64,000 nucleotides of DNA from Ruminococcus_G sp964621905 (GCA_964621905.1 CAZUNG010000004.1:1-64000), one strand, 5' to 3'. Positions 27,413 through 37,352 are shown, counted from the stretch's first letter. Notes: a model not told the origin generated them from the letters alone. A program made the numbers and translations.

Positions 27413-27607
27413 CTATAGTGAAAACAATTGTCGGACACTGTCGAACAGCTCATTGATATAGGGGATGATCCAGAACAGCACGATGATCAGTCCTGCAAGA
27501 CTTGTCAAAAATGCCTGCTCGTCCCTTCCGCTGTGTTTCAGCACCTGACTCAGCACAGATACAAGGATCCCCACTGCTCCGATCTTAAAAATAATACTGA
27601 CTTCCAC
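27413..27607 (-). CDS. spoIIIAC: Stage III sporulation protein AC
   Basis: 64 residues from a GTG start with AGGAGG upstream. Two membrane helices (FKIGAVGILVSVLSQVLKH and LAGLIIVLFWIIPYI), the typical SpoIIIAC size and shape. Confidence 0.94.
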   Translation of the reverse strand: MEVSIIFKIGAVGILVSVLSQVLKHSGRDEQAFLTSLAGLIIVLFWIIPYINELFDSVRQLFSL

Positions 27608-27622
27608 ATTCCTCCTCCTTTA

Positions 27623-28138
27623 TCACAGCAATAAAATGCCCAGAAATGCCCCGCCCAGAATCCCAAGGCTTCGAAACAGCTTCTGCTTTTCCGGCAGCTG
27701 AATCTGCAGATTATGGATCGTAAGTGCGAGCTCCTGCAGATAATGTTCCAGAATTTGCCTCTGCATCTGTTTTGAAGCACTTCCCATCATATCAGCCAAC
27801 TGGCATAGCTCACGGATATCAGAGGCGTTCAGGCTGCTGTTGCTCAGATGCTTTTGGGCCTCCCACACAAAAATCTCTGAAAAAGAATGTCCCATATAAG
27901 AATCCAGCTGTTCACACAAACTCTTCAGAAAACCGGAAAATGGTTCTTTTGCCCTGCTCCCAACCGTGCGGAGCGCTTCGGGCAGTGTCACATTGAACGT
28001 GATCTCATGTTCCAAAAGCATCACAAGGCGCTGCCACTCCCGGAGCAAAAGCAGCCGTTTTTTCATTTCCGCACTCTTTAACAGTCCCAGACTGCAGCAT
28101 GAAAAAACAACCGCCGCAATACCTATCATTTTTATCAT
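27623..28138 (-). CDS. spoIIIAB: Stage III sporulation protein AB
   Basis: 171 residues from the ATG at 28138, which overlaps the spoIIIAA stop as ATGA; a longer frame reaches 28165. An N-terminal helix (IGIAAVVFSCCSLGLL) and a C-terminal helix (SLGILGGAFLGILLL) flank a helical core with FNVTLPEALRTVG and LCQLADMMG. It resembles type II/IV secretion F proteins and works with SpoIIIAA. Confidence 0.93.
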   Translation of the reverse strand: MIKMIGIAAVVFSCCSLGLLKSAEMKKRLLLLREWQRLVMLLEHEITFNVTLPEALRTVGSRAKEPFSGFLKSLCEQLDSYMGHSFSEIFVWEAQKHLSNSSLNASDIRELCQLADMMGSASKQMQRQILEHYLQELALTIHNLQIQLPEKQKLFRSLGILGGAFLGILLL

Positions 28139-29094
28139 AGGGCTTGATTCCTCCGATAAAGACACGTTCCCCGTTCATCGAAAATTGACTGTACCTCACC
28201 CGCTTTTTTTTGATTCTGGAGAACTATGTATCTCTCAAACACCTTTTCATTTACCAGTCTTTCCAGCAGTGGTTTCCGTTTGATATCATCCACCGAACTT
28301 CCATGTACGGTTGCAAGAAGCTTACACCCACAATTGATGACCGTCTCAATAGCATGAATATCCTCATAGCTTCCAATTTCATCGACTGCGATGATGGCAG
28401 GTGACATAGAGCGTACGAGCATCATCATCCCTTCCGCTTTTGGGCATCCATCCAGTACGTCTGTACGGATCCCGATATCATTCTGCGGAATTCCCAGATA
28501 GCATCCGCCAATCTCCGAACGCTCGTCCACAACACCAACGGTACATCCAGGACGTTCCCGGCTTCCATCCGACAGCTGCCGGATTAAATCTCTTAAAATT
28601 GTTGTTTTCCCACAGCGCGGAGGAGATATGATCAATGTATGGTGGATCCCACGGTCATCCGAGACATACGGCAGGATCTCCGTTGCACACCCTTTCACCT
28701 GATGAGAAAAGCGGATATTGACAAAGGAAATATATTTGATGCTTTTTACCTTATTTCCGTCAATTACCGTTTTTCCTGCAATTCCCACCCGATGACCGCC
28801 CTGGATCGTCAAATATCCCTGACGAATCTCTTCCTCATATGCATAAAGCGAATATCCCGACACATATTCCATCGTCTCTTTCACATCCTGCGATGTGACG
28901 CGATAAGCTTGTTCCAGATTCCCGCAAAGTGCTCCGTCTCTGCCGATAAAATATTCTGTATCACGGTAATTGATCGCAAGCGGTGCATTGATCCGCAGCC
29001 TGATTTCCTGCAGGAATTCAAATTTCAGCTCTATTTTTCCAAGCACTTTACGTATTTCTCCTGAAAATAACTTTAAAACCTCATCTCTTCTCAT
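28135..29094 (-). CDS. spoIIIAA: Stage III sporulation protein AA, ATPase
   Basis: 319 residues from the ATG at 29094; an in-frame GTG at 29103 lies inside the ribosome-binding site (AGAGGTG) and is unlikely to be the start. Walker A ISPPRCGKTTILRDL is near the middle and Walker B MSPAIIAVDEIGS later; GVVDERSEIGG is also typical. It is a secretion-type ATPase that powers the mother-cell side of the channel. First gene of the eight-gene operon. Confidence 0.96.
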   Translation of the reverse strand: MRRDEVLKLFSGEIRKVLGKIELKFEFLQEIRLRINAPLAINYRDTEYFIGRDGALCGNLEQAYRVTSQDVKETMEYVSGYSLYAYEEEIRQGYLTIQGGHRVGIAGKTVIDGNKVKSIKYISFVNIRFSHQVKGCATEILPYVSDDRGIHHTLIISPPRCGKTTILRDLIRQLSDGSRERPGCTVGVVDERSEIGGCYLGIPQNDIGIRTDVLDGCPKAEGMMMLVRSMSPAIIAVDEIGSYEDIHAIETVINCGCKLLATVHGSSVDDIKRKPLLERLVNEKVFERYIVLQNQKKAGEVQSIFDERGTCLYRRNQAL

Positions 29095-29114
29095 CTTGTT
29101 CACCTCTTAAAATA

Positions 29115-29122
29115 AATATATG
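29115..29122 (-). promoter_or_regulatory. Possible SigE -10 element of spoIIIA operon
   Basis: CATATATT on the minus strand is one base off the SigE -10 consensus CATACAAT/CATACATT and lies about 20 bases before the start codon. No convincing -35 was found at the right distance. The operon is SigE-dependent in Bacillus. Confidence 0.35.
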
Positions 29123-29143
29123 AAGCGAATCCTGATTTAGAAT

Positions 29144-29175
29144 AAAAAACAGGACGCAGTATCACTGCATCCTGT
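29144..29175 (-). terminator. Terminator overlapping the 3' end of the phosphopantetheinyl transferase gene
   Basis: ACAGGATGCAGT and ACTGCGTCCTGT arms with TTTTTTATT on the minus strand. The TGA stop of the gene is in the loop region, so the last codons are part of the hairpin. Confidence 0.85.
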
Positions 29176-29746
29176 CATCTTCAAACAGATCATAAAAATC
29201 TATTCTGCATAGTTTTAGTTTCAGCGGCTTCTTTGCCCAGACAGCGCTGCTGTAGCCGTCTTCCAGCCAAACATGGCAGCACCAGCCGTCCGTCAGGTCA
29301 ATTTTCCCCATATCACGTGTGATGCCGGTACCTTTCCACTTCAGGTAACTCTCCTTTTCCACCCACCGGTCAAAGAAAAACGCCTGCGGATCAGAACAGC
29401 CTGCCAATTCGTCCTGTTCCTTTGCAGAAAATGCTTTCTTTGCGAGACGTTCATAATCAACCACCCGGCGGCGTTCCAGGTCAATCCCCAGCGGTTCAGG
29501 TCCGATTGCACATACGGCATAATCACCGGAATGACTGATATTATAATGTATTTTGGGGTAATTCGCCAGACTGGGTTTGCCTGCCGGTCCCCGTTCTACC
29601 AGTTCTGCATGCAGCTCAATCCCAAACATTTCCCTGAGTCCGTACTTAAGAAGAGCCGCCCCGGCTCTGTGTTCCAGATTTCGGCTGCCATGATCCAACT
29701 GTCCCGGCAATTTCACTGCATAAAGATTGGTTATTGTGTAACGCAC
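29162..29746 (-). CDS. 4'-phosphopantetheinyl transferase (Sfp type)
   Basis: 194 residues from a GTG start with GGGGGAAAG upstream, overlapping the helicase stop by 16 bases. Key motifs: GKPSLANYPKIHYNISHSG, LGIDLERRRVVDYERLA with the metal-binding Asp/Glu, and FFDRWVEKESYLKWKGTG. It transfers phosphopantetheine from CoA to carrier proteins. acpP lies 3.3 kb upstream on the same strand and is a possible substrate. This Sfp-like form usually serves secondary-metabolism carriers, but no such synthase is in the window. Confidence 0.92.
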   Translation of the reverse strand: MRYTITNLYAVKLPGQLDHGSRNLEHRAGAALLKYGLREMFGIELHAELVERGPAGKPSLANYPKIHYNISHSGDYAVCAIGPEPLGIDLERRRVVDYERLAKKAFSAKEQDELAGCSDPQAFFFDRWVEKESYLKWKGTGITRDMGKIDLTDGWCCHVWLEDGYSSAVWAKKPLKLKLCRIDFYDLFEDDRMQ

Positions 29747-31575
29747 TTTCCGCTTTCCCCCATCACCTCTTCCAAAAATCTGGAAGGCTCCTGTTTTTTT
29801 TCATACCTGTTTTTGATATTAAAAAGATGAAGCGTCTGAGCTGCTCTTGTCATTCCCACGTACAGGAGTCTGCGCTCTTCTTCGATCTCTTCCGGAAGCA
29901 CAGCTTTATGGTAAGGGATCGTCCCCTCATTGATATCCAAAATAAAGACATGCGGGTATTCCAGACCCTTTGCACCGTGCAGTGTCGAAATTGTGATGCC
30001 GCCTTCCTGTTTCTTATGTTTTTGCTTTTTGAGCTCAACCGTATAATCCTGAATATAGGAACACCACTCTTCAAAAGTCCGATACTCCCGCGCACTCTGC
30101 TGAAGTTCATCCAGTACATCGAACAGTTCCTCCGGCTTCATCTTCCGAAACTGTGCGTATTCCTTTAAGTATTCCTGGTATCCAATTCCACAACGAATAT
30201 AATTGATCGCTGCAAATGGCGGCATGCCGGCCAGAATCTTCAGATCATCTTCCAGCTTTTCAATTCTCTGGCACATCCATTCTTTCTCTTCATAGAACTG
30301 GTACAGATGTTCAAAAGAAACTTCGCTCTCGTACAGTGCCTCCCGTGAAATATACCGGTTCGGTTTATTTGCAATCTGAAGAAAATCACTGCGCCGTCTT
30401 CCGCCTTTGGATATCCGCAGATACGCCAAAATCTGAACGGCAATCCAGTGTTCAAAGAGATTGGGCAGACCGTCTTTTACAACAAACGGAAGATTATACT
30501 CCATCAGCCTGGAAACCGTCGGCCGGCTCCCGATATTCGTCCGGAACAACACTGCAATATTGTCACAGGATTCTCCGTTTTGAACCAGTTTTAAAATGCT
30601 TTCCAGCAGATAGTCTGATTCCGCTTTCTCATCCGCAAATGTACGCAGTTCCACAGCTTTCCCGGGAGCATTTGAAGTGGTCAGCTGTTTTTCAAACCGG
30701 GCTGTGTTATGACGGATCAGTTTCTGTGAGCAGTTGACAATCGATGCGCTGCAGCGGTAATTCTGATGAAGAATTATGATTTTTCCAGAAGGGTAATCTT
30801 GCTGAAATCGAAACATCATCTCCGGTTTCGCTCCGCGAAAACGATAGACTGACTGATCGTCGTCTCCCACCGCAAACAGATTATTCTGCGGCGCAGCAAG
30901 CATTCTGATGATCCGGTACTGAAGCATATTGATATCCTGAAATTCATCAATCTGGATATACTGAAAATGTTCCTGCCATTTTTTTAAGATATCCGGCCGC
31001 TTCACGAACAACTCATAACAGTATACCATCAGATCATCGAAATCAAGCAGTTTTTTCCCGCAGAGTATCTCATGGTACCTCCGGTAGATCCGCCGGAATG
31101 TCTCTTCCGGACAGCTCCCGGAATAAAAGTGATCCAAAGGCATCTGCTCGGTCTTCACCATACTGATTTCCCGCTGCAGAAGTTCCAGCACCTCTCTTTC
31201 ATCCTCCACTTCCATGCCGCTGGATGTGAGAAGCTCTCTCAAAATTTTCTTTTTTTCTTCCTCACTTATGATATTGCGTCCGTTCAGGCCGTACGCCTGT
31301 TTGAGAATGCCAAAGAAAATCCCATGAAACGTGCCGAACTGTACCCTGGTACAGGTAATCCCCTGCATATGCAAAAAGCGCTCCTTCATCTGCCCGGCAG
31401 CGGCTTTCGTAAAAGTCACTACCAGTATAGAAGAAGGAGACACTTTATACTGCTCTGTCAGGTATGCAGTCCTTGCCGTGATCACGGCAGTCTTTCCTGA
31501 TCCCGGTCCCGCCAGAACCAGCAAAGGACCTTTCGTATGTTGAACAGCCTCCAACTGTTCCTGATTGTATGTCAT
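29731..31575 (-). CDS. UvrD/PcrA-like superfamily 1 DNA helicase
   Basis: 614 residues. Helicase motifs in order: NQEQLEAVQHTKGPLLVLAG with Walker A GPGSGKTAVI near residue 22-32, FTKAAAGQMKERF, IQIDEFQDINMLQYRII, VGDDDQSVYRFRGA, LHQNYRCSASIV, STLHGAKGLEYPHVFI and RRLLYVGMTRAAQ. It is shorter than PcrA (about 730) and lacks its C-terminal extension, so a dedicated role other than canonical PcrA is possible. Start overlaps gltX stop by four bases. Confidence 0.93.
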   Translation of the reverse strand: MTYNQEQLEAVQHTKGPLLVLAGPGSGKTAVITARTAYLTEQYKVSPSSILVVTFTKAAAGQMKERFLHMQGITCTRVQFGTFHGIFFGILKQAYGLNGRNIISEEEKKKILRELLTSSGMEVEDEREVLELLQREISMVKTEQMPLDHFYSGSCPEETFRRIYRRYHEILCGKKLLDFDDLMVYCYELFVKRPDILKKWQEHFQYIQIDEFQDINMLQYRIIRMLAAPQNNLFAVGDDDQSVYRFRGAKPEMMFRFQQDYPSGKIIILHQNYRCSASIVNCSQKLIRHNTARFEKQLTTSNAPGKAVELRTFADEKAESDYLLESILKLVQNGESCDNIAVLFRTNIGSRPTVSRLMEYNLPFVVKDGLPNLFEHWIAVQILAYLRISKGGRRRSDFLQIANKPNRYISREALYESEVSFEHLYQFYEEKEWMCQRIEKLEDDLKILAGMPPFAAINYIRCGIGYQEYLKEYAQFRKMKPEELFDVLDELQQSAREYRTFEEWCSYIQDYTVELKKQKHKKQEGGITISTLHGAKGLEYPHVFILDINEGTIPYHKAVLPEEIEEERRLLYVGMTRAAQTLHLFNIKNRYEKKQEPSRFLEEVMGESGKCVTQ

Positions 31576-33023
31576 ATACTCAGCTTCTCGACAGCAGCCT
31601 GAATGCGTCTCAATGTTTCCTCTTTCCCGAGTACTTCCATGATCTCCGTCGCACCTGCGGGAGTCATCTGTTTACCAGAAACGGCTGTTCGGATCGGCCA
31701 CATGACAAATGCATTTTTATATTCCCTGTCTTTGACATACTCCGACAGTCTTGCATAAAGCGCATCATTGCTGTAGTCATCCTGGGCTTCCAGAAGCGGC
31801 AGTACTTCTTTTAAAACGGCCAGTGATGTCTCCTGGTTTGTTTTTGATTTTTTATGTGTGTACATGGAAATATCATAGTCCGGCACTTCCTCAAAGAAAT
31901 CAATCAGTTCTTTGATATCCGGAAATATCTCAATTCTTGTCTTCACCATAGCTGCAATCTTTTTCAGATCAAGATCTTTCGTGATGACTTCCTTTAGATA
32001 GGGAAGCGCCTTTTCATAAAAGTCCTCCTCATCCATCTGCTTAATATACTCGCCATTCATCCATTTCAGTTTTACCACATCGAATACCGCAGGTGATTTG
32101 CTCATATGGCGGTAATCAAAAGCTTCCACCAGTTCTTCCAGAGAGTAAATCTCCCGGTTTTCCTGAGGACTCCACCCCAAAAGAGCAACATAGTTGATGA
32201 CAGCCCCGCTCAGAAATCCCTGTGCGATCAGATCTTCATAGGACGAATGGCCGCTGCGCTTACTCAGCTTCTGATGCTCTTCATTGGTAATCAGCGGACA
32301 GTGCACATAGACCGGCACATCCCAGCCGAAAGCCTCATACAGACGATTATACTTCGGCGCAGATGAAAGGTATTCATTTCCTCTCACAACATGGGTGATG
32401 CCCATCAGATGATCATCCACAACATTTGCAAAGTTGTACGTTGGATAGCCATCGGACTTAATCAGGATCATATCATCGAGCTCTTGATTCGGAACTGTAA
32501 TATTTCCATAAATCTCATCATGGAATGTCGTAGTCCCTTCCGTCGGCATATTGATGCGGATCACATACGGCATCCCTTTGTCAAGATTTTCCTGAACCTC
32601 TTCCGGCGTCAGATGCAGGCAGTGTTTATCATACACAACGATATCTTTATCCGATACGTTCGTCTTCAGAGACTCCAGCCGCTCTTTATCGCAAAAACAA
32701 TAGTACGCATCTCCCTGGGCGATCAGTTGTTTCGCATATTTCAGATAAATCCCCTGAGCATTGCGTTCACTCTGAACGTAAGGACCGCATTCTTTCTCTC
32801 TGCCCGGTCCCTCATCCGGGATGAGTCCGGTATGTTCAAGCGTCCGGTAAATGATGTCCAGTGCTCCTTCCTGGAAACGTTCCTGATCTGTGTCCTCGAT
32901 TCTGAGCATGAAATCTCCGCCCTCATGCTTTGCGATCAGATAAGCATACAGTGCTGTGCGGAGATTGCCCACATGCATTTTCCCCGTAGGGCTGGGGGCA
33001 AACCGCGTTTTTACTTTTGTCAT
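31572..33023 (-). CDS. gltX: Glutamyl-tRNA synthetase
   Basis: 483 residues from the ATG at 33023; a GTG three codons earlier sits almost on the ribosome-binding site. HIGH-type motif APSPTGKMHVGNLRTALYA near the N-terminus, KLSKRSG motif in the middle, and a helical anticodon-binding domain at the C-terminus. It charges tRNA-Glu with glutamate. It precedes the helicase with a four-base overlap. Confidence 0.96.
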   Translation of the reverse strand: MTKVKTRFAPSPTGKMHVGNLRTALYAYLIAKHEGGDFMLRIEDTDQERFQEGALDIIYRTLEHTGLIPDEGPGREKECGPYVQSERNAQGIYLKYAKQLIAQGDAYYCFCDKERLESLKTNVSDKDIVVYDKHCLHLTPEEVQENLDKGMPYVIRINMPTEGTTTFHDEIYGNITVPNQELDDMILIKSDGYPTYNFANVVDDHLMGITHVVRGNEYLSSAPKYNRLYEAFGWDVPVYVHCPLITNEEHQKLSKRSGHSSYEDLIAQGFLSGAVINYVALLGWSPQENREIYSLEELVEAFDYRHMSKSPAVFDVVKLKWMNGEYIKQMDEEDFYEKALPYLKEVITKDLDLKKIAAMVKTRIEIFPDIKELIDFFEEVPDYDISMYTHKKSKTNQETSLAVLKEVLPLLEAQDDYSNDALYARLSEYVKDREYKNAFVMWPIRTAVSGKQMTPAGATEIMEVLGKEETLRRIQAAVEKLSI

Positions 33024-33061
33024 ATCTTCCACTTCTCCTCGTCAACAGTTTTTAAGCTTTA

Positions 33062-33092
33062 AGAAAGGCGTGGATTATTCTTCCACACCTTT
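33062..33092 (-). terminator. Probable terminator overlapping the acpP stop
   Basis: AAGGTGTGG and CCACGCCTT arms on the minus strand, followed by TCTTAAA. The hairpin includes the last acpP codons. The T run is weak, so it could be partial. Confidence 0.45.
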
Positions 33093-33308
33093 TGTCTTCA
33101 AATATTCGACTACATCGCCGACAGTCAGCAGATCCGTCAGATCCTCCGATGGTATCTCAATGGAATATTCTTCCTCTAACGCCATCACCAGTTCAAACAA
33201 ATCCAGTGAATCAGCCCCCAAATCATCTTTAAACGATGTATCTGCAAAAATTGTATTGGCATCACAATTTAATTGCTCTGCAATAATTTCTCTCATTTTC
33301 TCAAACAT
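33075..33308 (-). CDS. acpP: Acyl carrier protein
   Basis: 77 residues with the phosphopantetheine-attachment motif DDLGADSLDLFELVMALEEE, Ser at about residue 36. It carries acyl chains in fatty-acid synthesis. No fab genes are adjacent. The upstream region has two AATCTAG copies about 15 bases apart that might be regulatory. Confidence 0.94.
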   Translation of the reverse strand: MFEKMREIIAEQLNCDANTIFADTSFKDDLGADSLDLFELVMALEEEYSIEIPSEDLTDLLTVGDVVEYLKTKGVEE

Positions 33309-33415
33309 ATCCCGCTCTCCTTTATACTCATTAAAAATTACTAGATTATGGTCAAAGCATAGCTAGATTTTGATTATTTGTCAACCCATTTTTAAAAATC
33401 CGGGCGGTATTTTTT

Positions 33416-34582
33416 TTACCTGTTTTTTTCCTGAAATCTGATTCCTCTGGATACACTGAGGGCAATTCCCATTTCCGCCATCAAAAACAGTACGGAAGTT
33501 CCCCCGTAACTGATGAACGGAAGCGTAATTCCGGTTGTGGGAATGACATTGATCACAACACAGATATTCAAAATAACCTGCAGCGCAATATGCACAAAAA
33601 TCCCCGTGACAATCAGGGATCCGTACAGATCCCGCGCATTCTGTGCGATAAAAAACAGCCGGTAAAGCAGATAGGCAAACAGCAGGAGCAGCATAACCCC
33701 CCCGAAAATCCCGAGTTCTTCACAGACGATTGAAAAAATCATATCATTCTGCGCTTCCGGTATGGTTCCCAGTTTCTGCGCACTATTCCCAAGCCCCTTT
33801 CCGAAGAGTCCGCCGGAACCAATTGCATAGAGTGCCTGCATTACCTGGTAACCGCCGTCCGCAGCGTATTCTTCCGGGCGCAGCCATGCCAGCACTCGCC
33901 GGATACGGAAACTCTGGCTGTTGTCAATCGTAGCTGCCAGATAACCGATAAAAATCGCCAGTATGCCGGCGCCAACGCCGGCTGTTGCGAGGAACGGCGC
34001 TGTTTTCGGATGGGAAATGAAAATCAGAATGACCGTGATTCCTCCGATGATCAGACCAGTACTCAAGTTATCCGTCAGAATATATGCTCCGCCTGCCTGC
34101 AGTGCTCCCAGAAAGAGCAAAACGGCCACCGCCTTCAATGATTTTGCCTTTCGTCCCATACTGATGATCACCACGGGCAAATATGCGATCACCGCAATTT
34201 TGGCAATCTCAGACGGCTGAAACTGGATTCCGATTTTCAGCCAGCGTCTGGCTCCGTTAACGGTAACTCCAAGCGGTGATTTTACAAGTGCCATCAAGAT
34301 AAATGCCAGCACAAAAATAAATCCTGATAATTTGATCAATATATGATAATCAATCCGTGATATAATGACTGCAACCATCACAGATGCCAGGCTGATGATT
34401 GCCTGTCTTCTGAAATAATACATATCATCGCCAAATTTCGTATTTGCTTCATAGGCGCTGGTGCTGTACAGCATAACCAGTCCAAAACAGATCAGCAAAA
34501 TCACGACCGCCAGCAGGTTATAATCATAATAGTCTGCTTTCTCACGCATCTTTTTGATAAATCCAGCAATTGCTTTGCGCAT
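33416..34582 (-). CDS. FtsW/RodA/SpoVE-family peptidoglycan polymerase
   Basis: 388 residues, about ten membrane helices. SEDS motifs: LKIGIQFQPSEIAKIAVIAY, GNSAQKLGTIPEAQNDMIF and PFISYGGTSVLFLMAEMG. It polymerises lipid II, normally with a class B PBP. No PBP or division gene is close by, so FtsW, RodA and SpoVE roles cannot be separated from this sequence. Confidence 0.92.
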   Translation of the reverse strand: MRKAIAGFIKKMREKADYYDYNLLAVVILLICFGLVMLYSTSAYEANTKFGDDMYYFRRQAIISLASVMVAVIISRIDYHILIKLSGFIFVLAFILMALVKSPLGVTVNGARRWLKIGIQFQPSEIAKIAVIAYLPVVIISMGRKAKSLKAVAVLLFLGALQAGGAYILTDNLSTGLIIGGITVILIFISHPKTAPFLATAGVGAGILAIFIGYLAATIDNSQSFRIRRVLAWLRPEEYAADGGYQVMQALYAIGSGGLFGKGLGNSAQKLGTIPEAQNDMIFSIVCEELGIFGGVMLLLLFAYLLYRLFFIAQNARDLYGSLIVTGIFVHIALQVILNICVVINVIPTTGITLPFISYGGTSVLFLMAEMGIALSVSRGIRFQEKNR

Positions 34583-34661
34583 AGATTACCTCGTTTCTTT
34601 CATTCACAGTTCCTACCATTCAATTCATCATTATACCATTAAATGGCCAATAAAAAAACTT

Positions 34662-36470
34662 TTATTTTATGGCATACTTCATAAGCCCCCAGAATCCCGT
34701 CTTCTTATCTTCTTCCCCCAGGTAAATTCTGTGAACCAAAGCAGGATCATCCGTGATGACACCGTCAGTTCCATAGGTGATCATACGCTTGACATCGCCC
34801 GGATAATTTACGGTCCATGCATAAACTTCTTTTCCGCAGGCATGCGCTTCTTTTACGAACCACCGGGTGACATACGTATGCTTCACACTGAAAAGATCCG
34901 CACACTCGATATCTTTGATGCTCCCGTAAGTCATCGTCATAATATAGCCTGTTTTTATCTTGGGGTTGAGTTCTTTTGCCTGTTTTAAGAACCCATAGTT
35001 CATCGAAGTCAAAATACACTGATCTTCAAACCCATTGTCTTCGATACACTTTATCACCTTACTGACAATATTCTGATTGTGACCGTTGCTCTTCACCTCA
35101 ATATTCAGACGGATCTTTCCCTTGCTGTATTTTATGATTTCATCGAGTGTCGGCACTTTTTCTCCCAGAAACCGTTTGTTAAACCTCACGCCCGCGTCAA
35201 GCTGTGCCACCTCCTGATAAGTAAGCTCCCAGATATTGGCATTTAATCCGGTTGTCCTCTTCAGATTATTGTCATGCAGAAGTACCAGGAGATCATCTTT
35301 TGTCTCCTGGACATCAATCTCCGCATAGTCGGACAAAGATTCCACTGCATATTCCATCGCGCTCATCGTGTTCTCAGGTGCCATAAGCGCACCTCCACGG
35401 TGTGCCGTCACACTGAATGAACTAAGCACCACATTGTTGACATTTCCGCGGGCCAGATTCATATAGAGAATGCCTCCGGCTTCAGCTGCAATCAGCAGCG
35501 CTGTGACGAGATAGGTTACCGTTCTCCGGCGGAATACACGATATGTTCCTCTGCTTTTTTGGGATATCCGCTTCAGATACTGTCTGCCGCGCCTCGGAAA
35601 ATAAATTCCCCCGACCGCGATCAATCCAAAGATCACACCTGCTGACCCGGCAAATAATCCAATGATGCTCTTCGCTCCGTTACCGTAAGTCAATACTCCG
35701 CTGACCCGGTAAGACGGTCTCATAAAAATCATGATTACAGCGACAATCAGAGCTGCTGCCAGCAGATAGGCCGCCAGCGTTACAGCAAGCACAAGCAGCT
35801 GCATGAGCACAACGCCCGCCACACTCTTTCCAAAGTGACGTTTCAGGCGGACCGCAGCCATCCGGATCCCCAGCCGTATCCTTCGGTTTTCTGTAATACA
35901 GTACGGAAGTGAAAATGTGATAATGACTGATCCTGCCACAATCGCCACACAGAGCAGCACCAGCAGCCATGTTTTCGGAAACAGCTTGTAGATCTGAAGC
36001 ACTGTAAATTCCAGGATTTTTACATTGGCAATCTCCCATATGATAAAATGCAGTCCGAGAAACGGCATGGTCCCCAACATATACAGGCTCCAGAAAATGG
36101 GATGAGAGCGAATGAACAGAAAACTGTTTCTGAATCCATTTTTTATAATCCCCGGCACATAAGTCTTCTCCTGAAGCATCGAGCACTGGATACACCAGAA
36201 CACAGCTGATACTTCCAGCAGAACCATAAACGCCATACAGAGCAAAATAACAGCCAGCAGTACGAGTGTCAGCGGATTCGAGATAAACGCCACATAATTC
36301 TCTGCTGTCAGGTAACTGAATTTCTGCTGTTTCAAAGAGATACTGATAAATAACTCCGTCAGGTTCATAATGGCTGCACTCGCGGCAATCCGATAGATAA
36401 GTTCGAACAGAAACAGGCTGACCCCGTTTATCTTCCATATTCTGAATACATCTTTCAAGAAAGTTCTCAT
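34662..36470 (-). CDS. Membrane-anchored glycerophosphodiester phosphodiesterase
   Basis: 602 residues. Residues about 1-335 form a multi-helix membrane domain as in GDPD membrane-domain proteins. Residues about 345-590 are the catalytic GDPD TIM barrel: TAHRGGALMAPENTMSAMEY with the catalytic His, EIDVQETKDDLLVLLHDNNL with metal ligands, and a late GTDGVITDDPALV. It hydrolyses glycerophosphodiesters outside the cell or at the membrane face. It follows the MBL-fold gene by 34 bases and may share its promoter. Confidence 0.93.
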   Translation of the reverse strand: MRTFLKDVFRIWKINGVSLFLFELIYRIAASAAIMNLTELFISISLKQQKFSYLTAENYVAFISNPLTLVLLAVILLCMAFMVLLEVSAVFWCIQCSMLQEKTYVPGIIKNGFRNSFLFIRSHPIFWSLYMLGTMPFLGLHFIIWEIANVKILEFTVLQIYKLFPKTWLLVLLCVAIVAGSVIITFSLPYCITENRRIRLGIRMAAVRLKRHFGKSVAGVVLMQLLVLAVTLAAYLLAAALIVAVIMIFMRPSYRVSGVLTYGNGAKSIIGLFAGSAGVIFGLIAVGGIYFPRRGRQYLKRISQKSRGTYRVFRRRTVTYLVTALLIAAEAGGILYMNLARGNVNNVVLSSFSVTAHRGGALMAPENTMSAMEYAVESLSDYAEIDVQETKDDLLVLLHDNNLKRTTGLNANIWELTYQEVAQLDAGVRFNKRFLGEKVPTLDEIIKYSKGKIRLNIEVKSNGHNQNIVSKVIKCIEDNGFEDQCILTSMNYGFLKQAKELNPKIKTGYIMTMTYGSIKDIECADLFSVKHTYVTRWFVKEAHACGKEVYAWTVNYPGDVKRMITYGTDGVITDDPALVHRIYLGEEDKKTGFWGLMKYAIK

Positions 36471-36504
36471 CAGTATCTCGCATCCTTTTCAAGTCTCAAT
36501 TCTG

Positions 36505-37317
36505 TCAGCACAACAAAATTCTCTCCAGATCATCCGGTACGAATATCGCTTTCTTAAAATATGTGCCTGCTTCTCTCGTGTAGCGTTCTTTTCTGTGCTT
36601 CAGGTCACTGTCCTCCGTATGGTATAAAATCAGGTTCTGCACTCCCAGTTCCTGTGCTGTCCTCCCCGCATCACGTGCGGTACTGTGATGTTTTTCATAC
36701 GGTTTAAACTTGTCTTTTTCCTCATCGAGGCAGAACGCCTCACTCATCAGCCAGTCCCCGCCCCCGGCATACGTACGATTCCGTTCATTAAACGGTTCAT
36801 CTCCCAGATATACCAGCTTCTTCCCGTCCGGAAGCTCTGCACAAAAACCAAATTGTTTTTTCTTCGTGGAATCAATGTCAAAAAAACGCAGCTTAAAACC
36901 TGCGGCCTGTTCTTCCTGCCCCTCTTCTACCACTGTGATCCATATCCGTTCATCAAACAGCCGGGTAAACGTTCCGGGCAGCAGCTGTACGCAGAAACTG
37001 CGAATCATTTCCGCCAGCTGAGCATGACAGTATATCACAAAATCTCCTGTATAGGTATCGTTTTTCATCATCGCTGAAATTTTGCGCACAACCCATATCA
37101 CACCGAGCACATGATCGGTATGTCCATGTGAGACAAACATGGCATGTACCTTTTCAAAAGGAATCCCGGCCTTTTCCATCTGTGCCAGTATGCCGTTTCC
37201 TCCTCCGGCATCTACCAGCAGATATTCCTCCTGATTTCTGAGCGCAAAACATGTATTATAACACCTGGTCACCATCGCATTCCCGGTTCCAAGCATAATC
37301 AATTCTGTATTACTCAA
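36505..37317 (-). CDS. Metallo-beta-lactamase-fold hydrolase (RNase Z-like)
   Basis: 270 residues if started at the TTG at 37317, which has GAGGGG upstream. An ATG at 37371 is in frame, but it lies between the -35 and -10 of the likely promoter, so it cannot be on that transcript. The fold is shown by ELIMLGTGNAMVTRCYN, the metal motif FVSHGHTDHVLG, LVYLGDEPFNERNR and EKHHSTARDAG. It resembles RNase Z/arylsulfatase-type hydrolases. The substrate is unknown. Confidence 0.85.
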   Translation of the reverse strand: MSNTELIMLGTGNAMVTRCYNTCFALRNQEEYLLVDAGGGNGILAQMEKAGIPFEKVHAMFVSHGHTDHVLGVIWVVRKISAMMKNDTYTGDFVIYCHAQLAEMIRSFCVQLLPGTFTRLFDERIWITVVEEGQEEQAAGFKLRFFDIDSTKKKQFGFCAELPDGKKLVYLGDEPFNERNRTYAGGGDWLMSEAFCLDEEKDKFKPYEKHHSTARDAGRTAQELGVQNLILYHTEDSDLKHRKERYTREAGTYFKKAIFVPDDLERILLC

Positions 37318-37352
37318 TGTTCGTTTTCCCCTCACTTTTACTTGTTGTTTAC

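Noticed and set aside
35680..36492. 270-codon minus-strand frame
   Set aside because: Out-of-frame shadow of the GDPD membrane domain; rich in Cys and Arg without helices.
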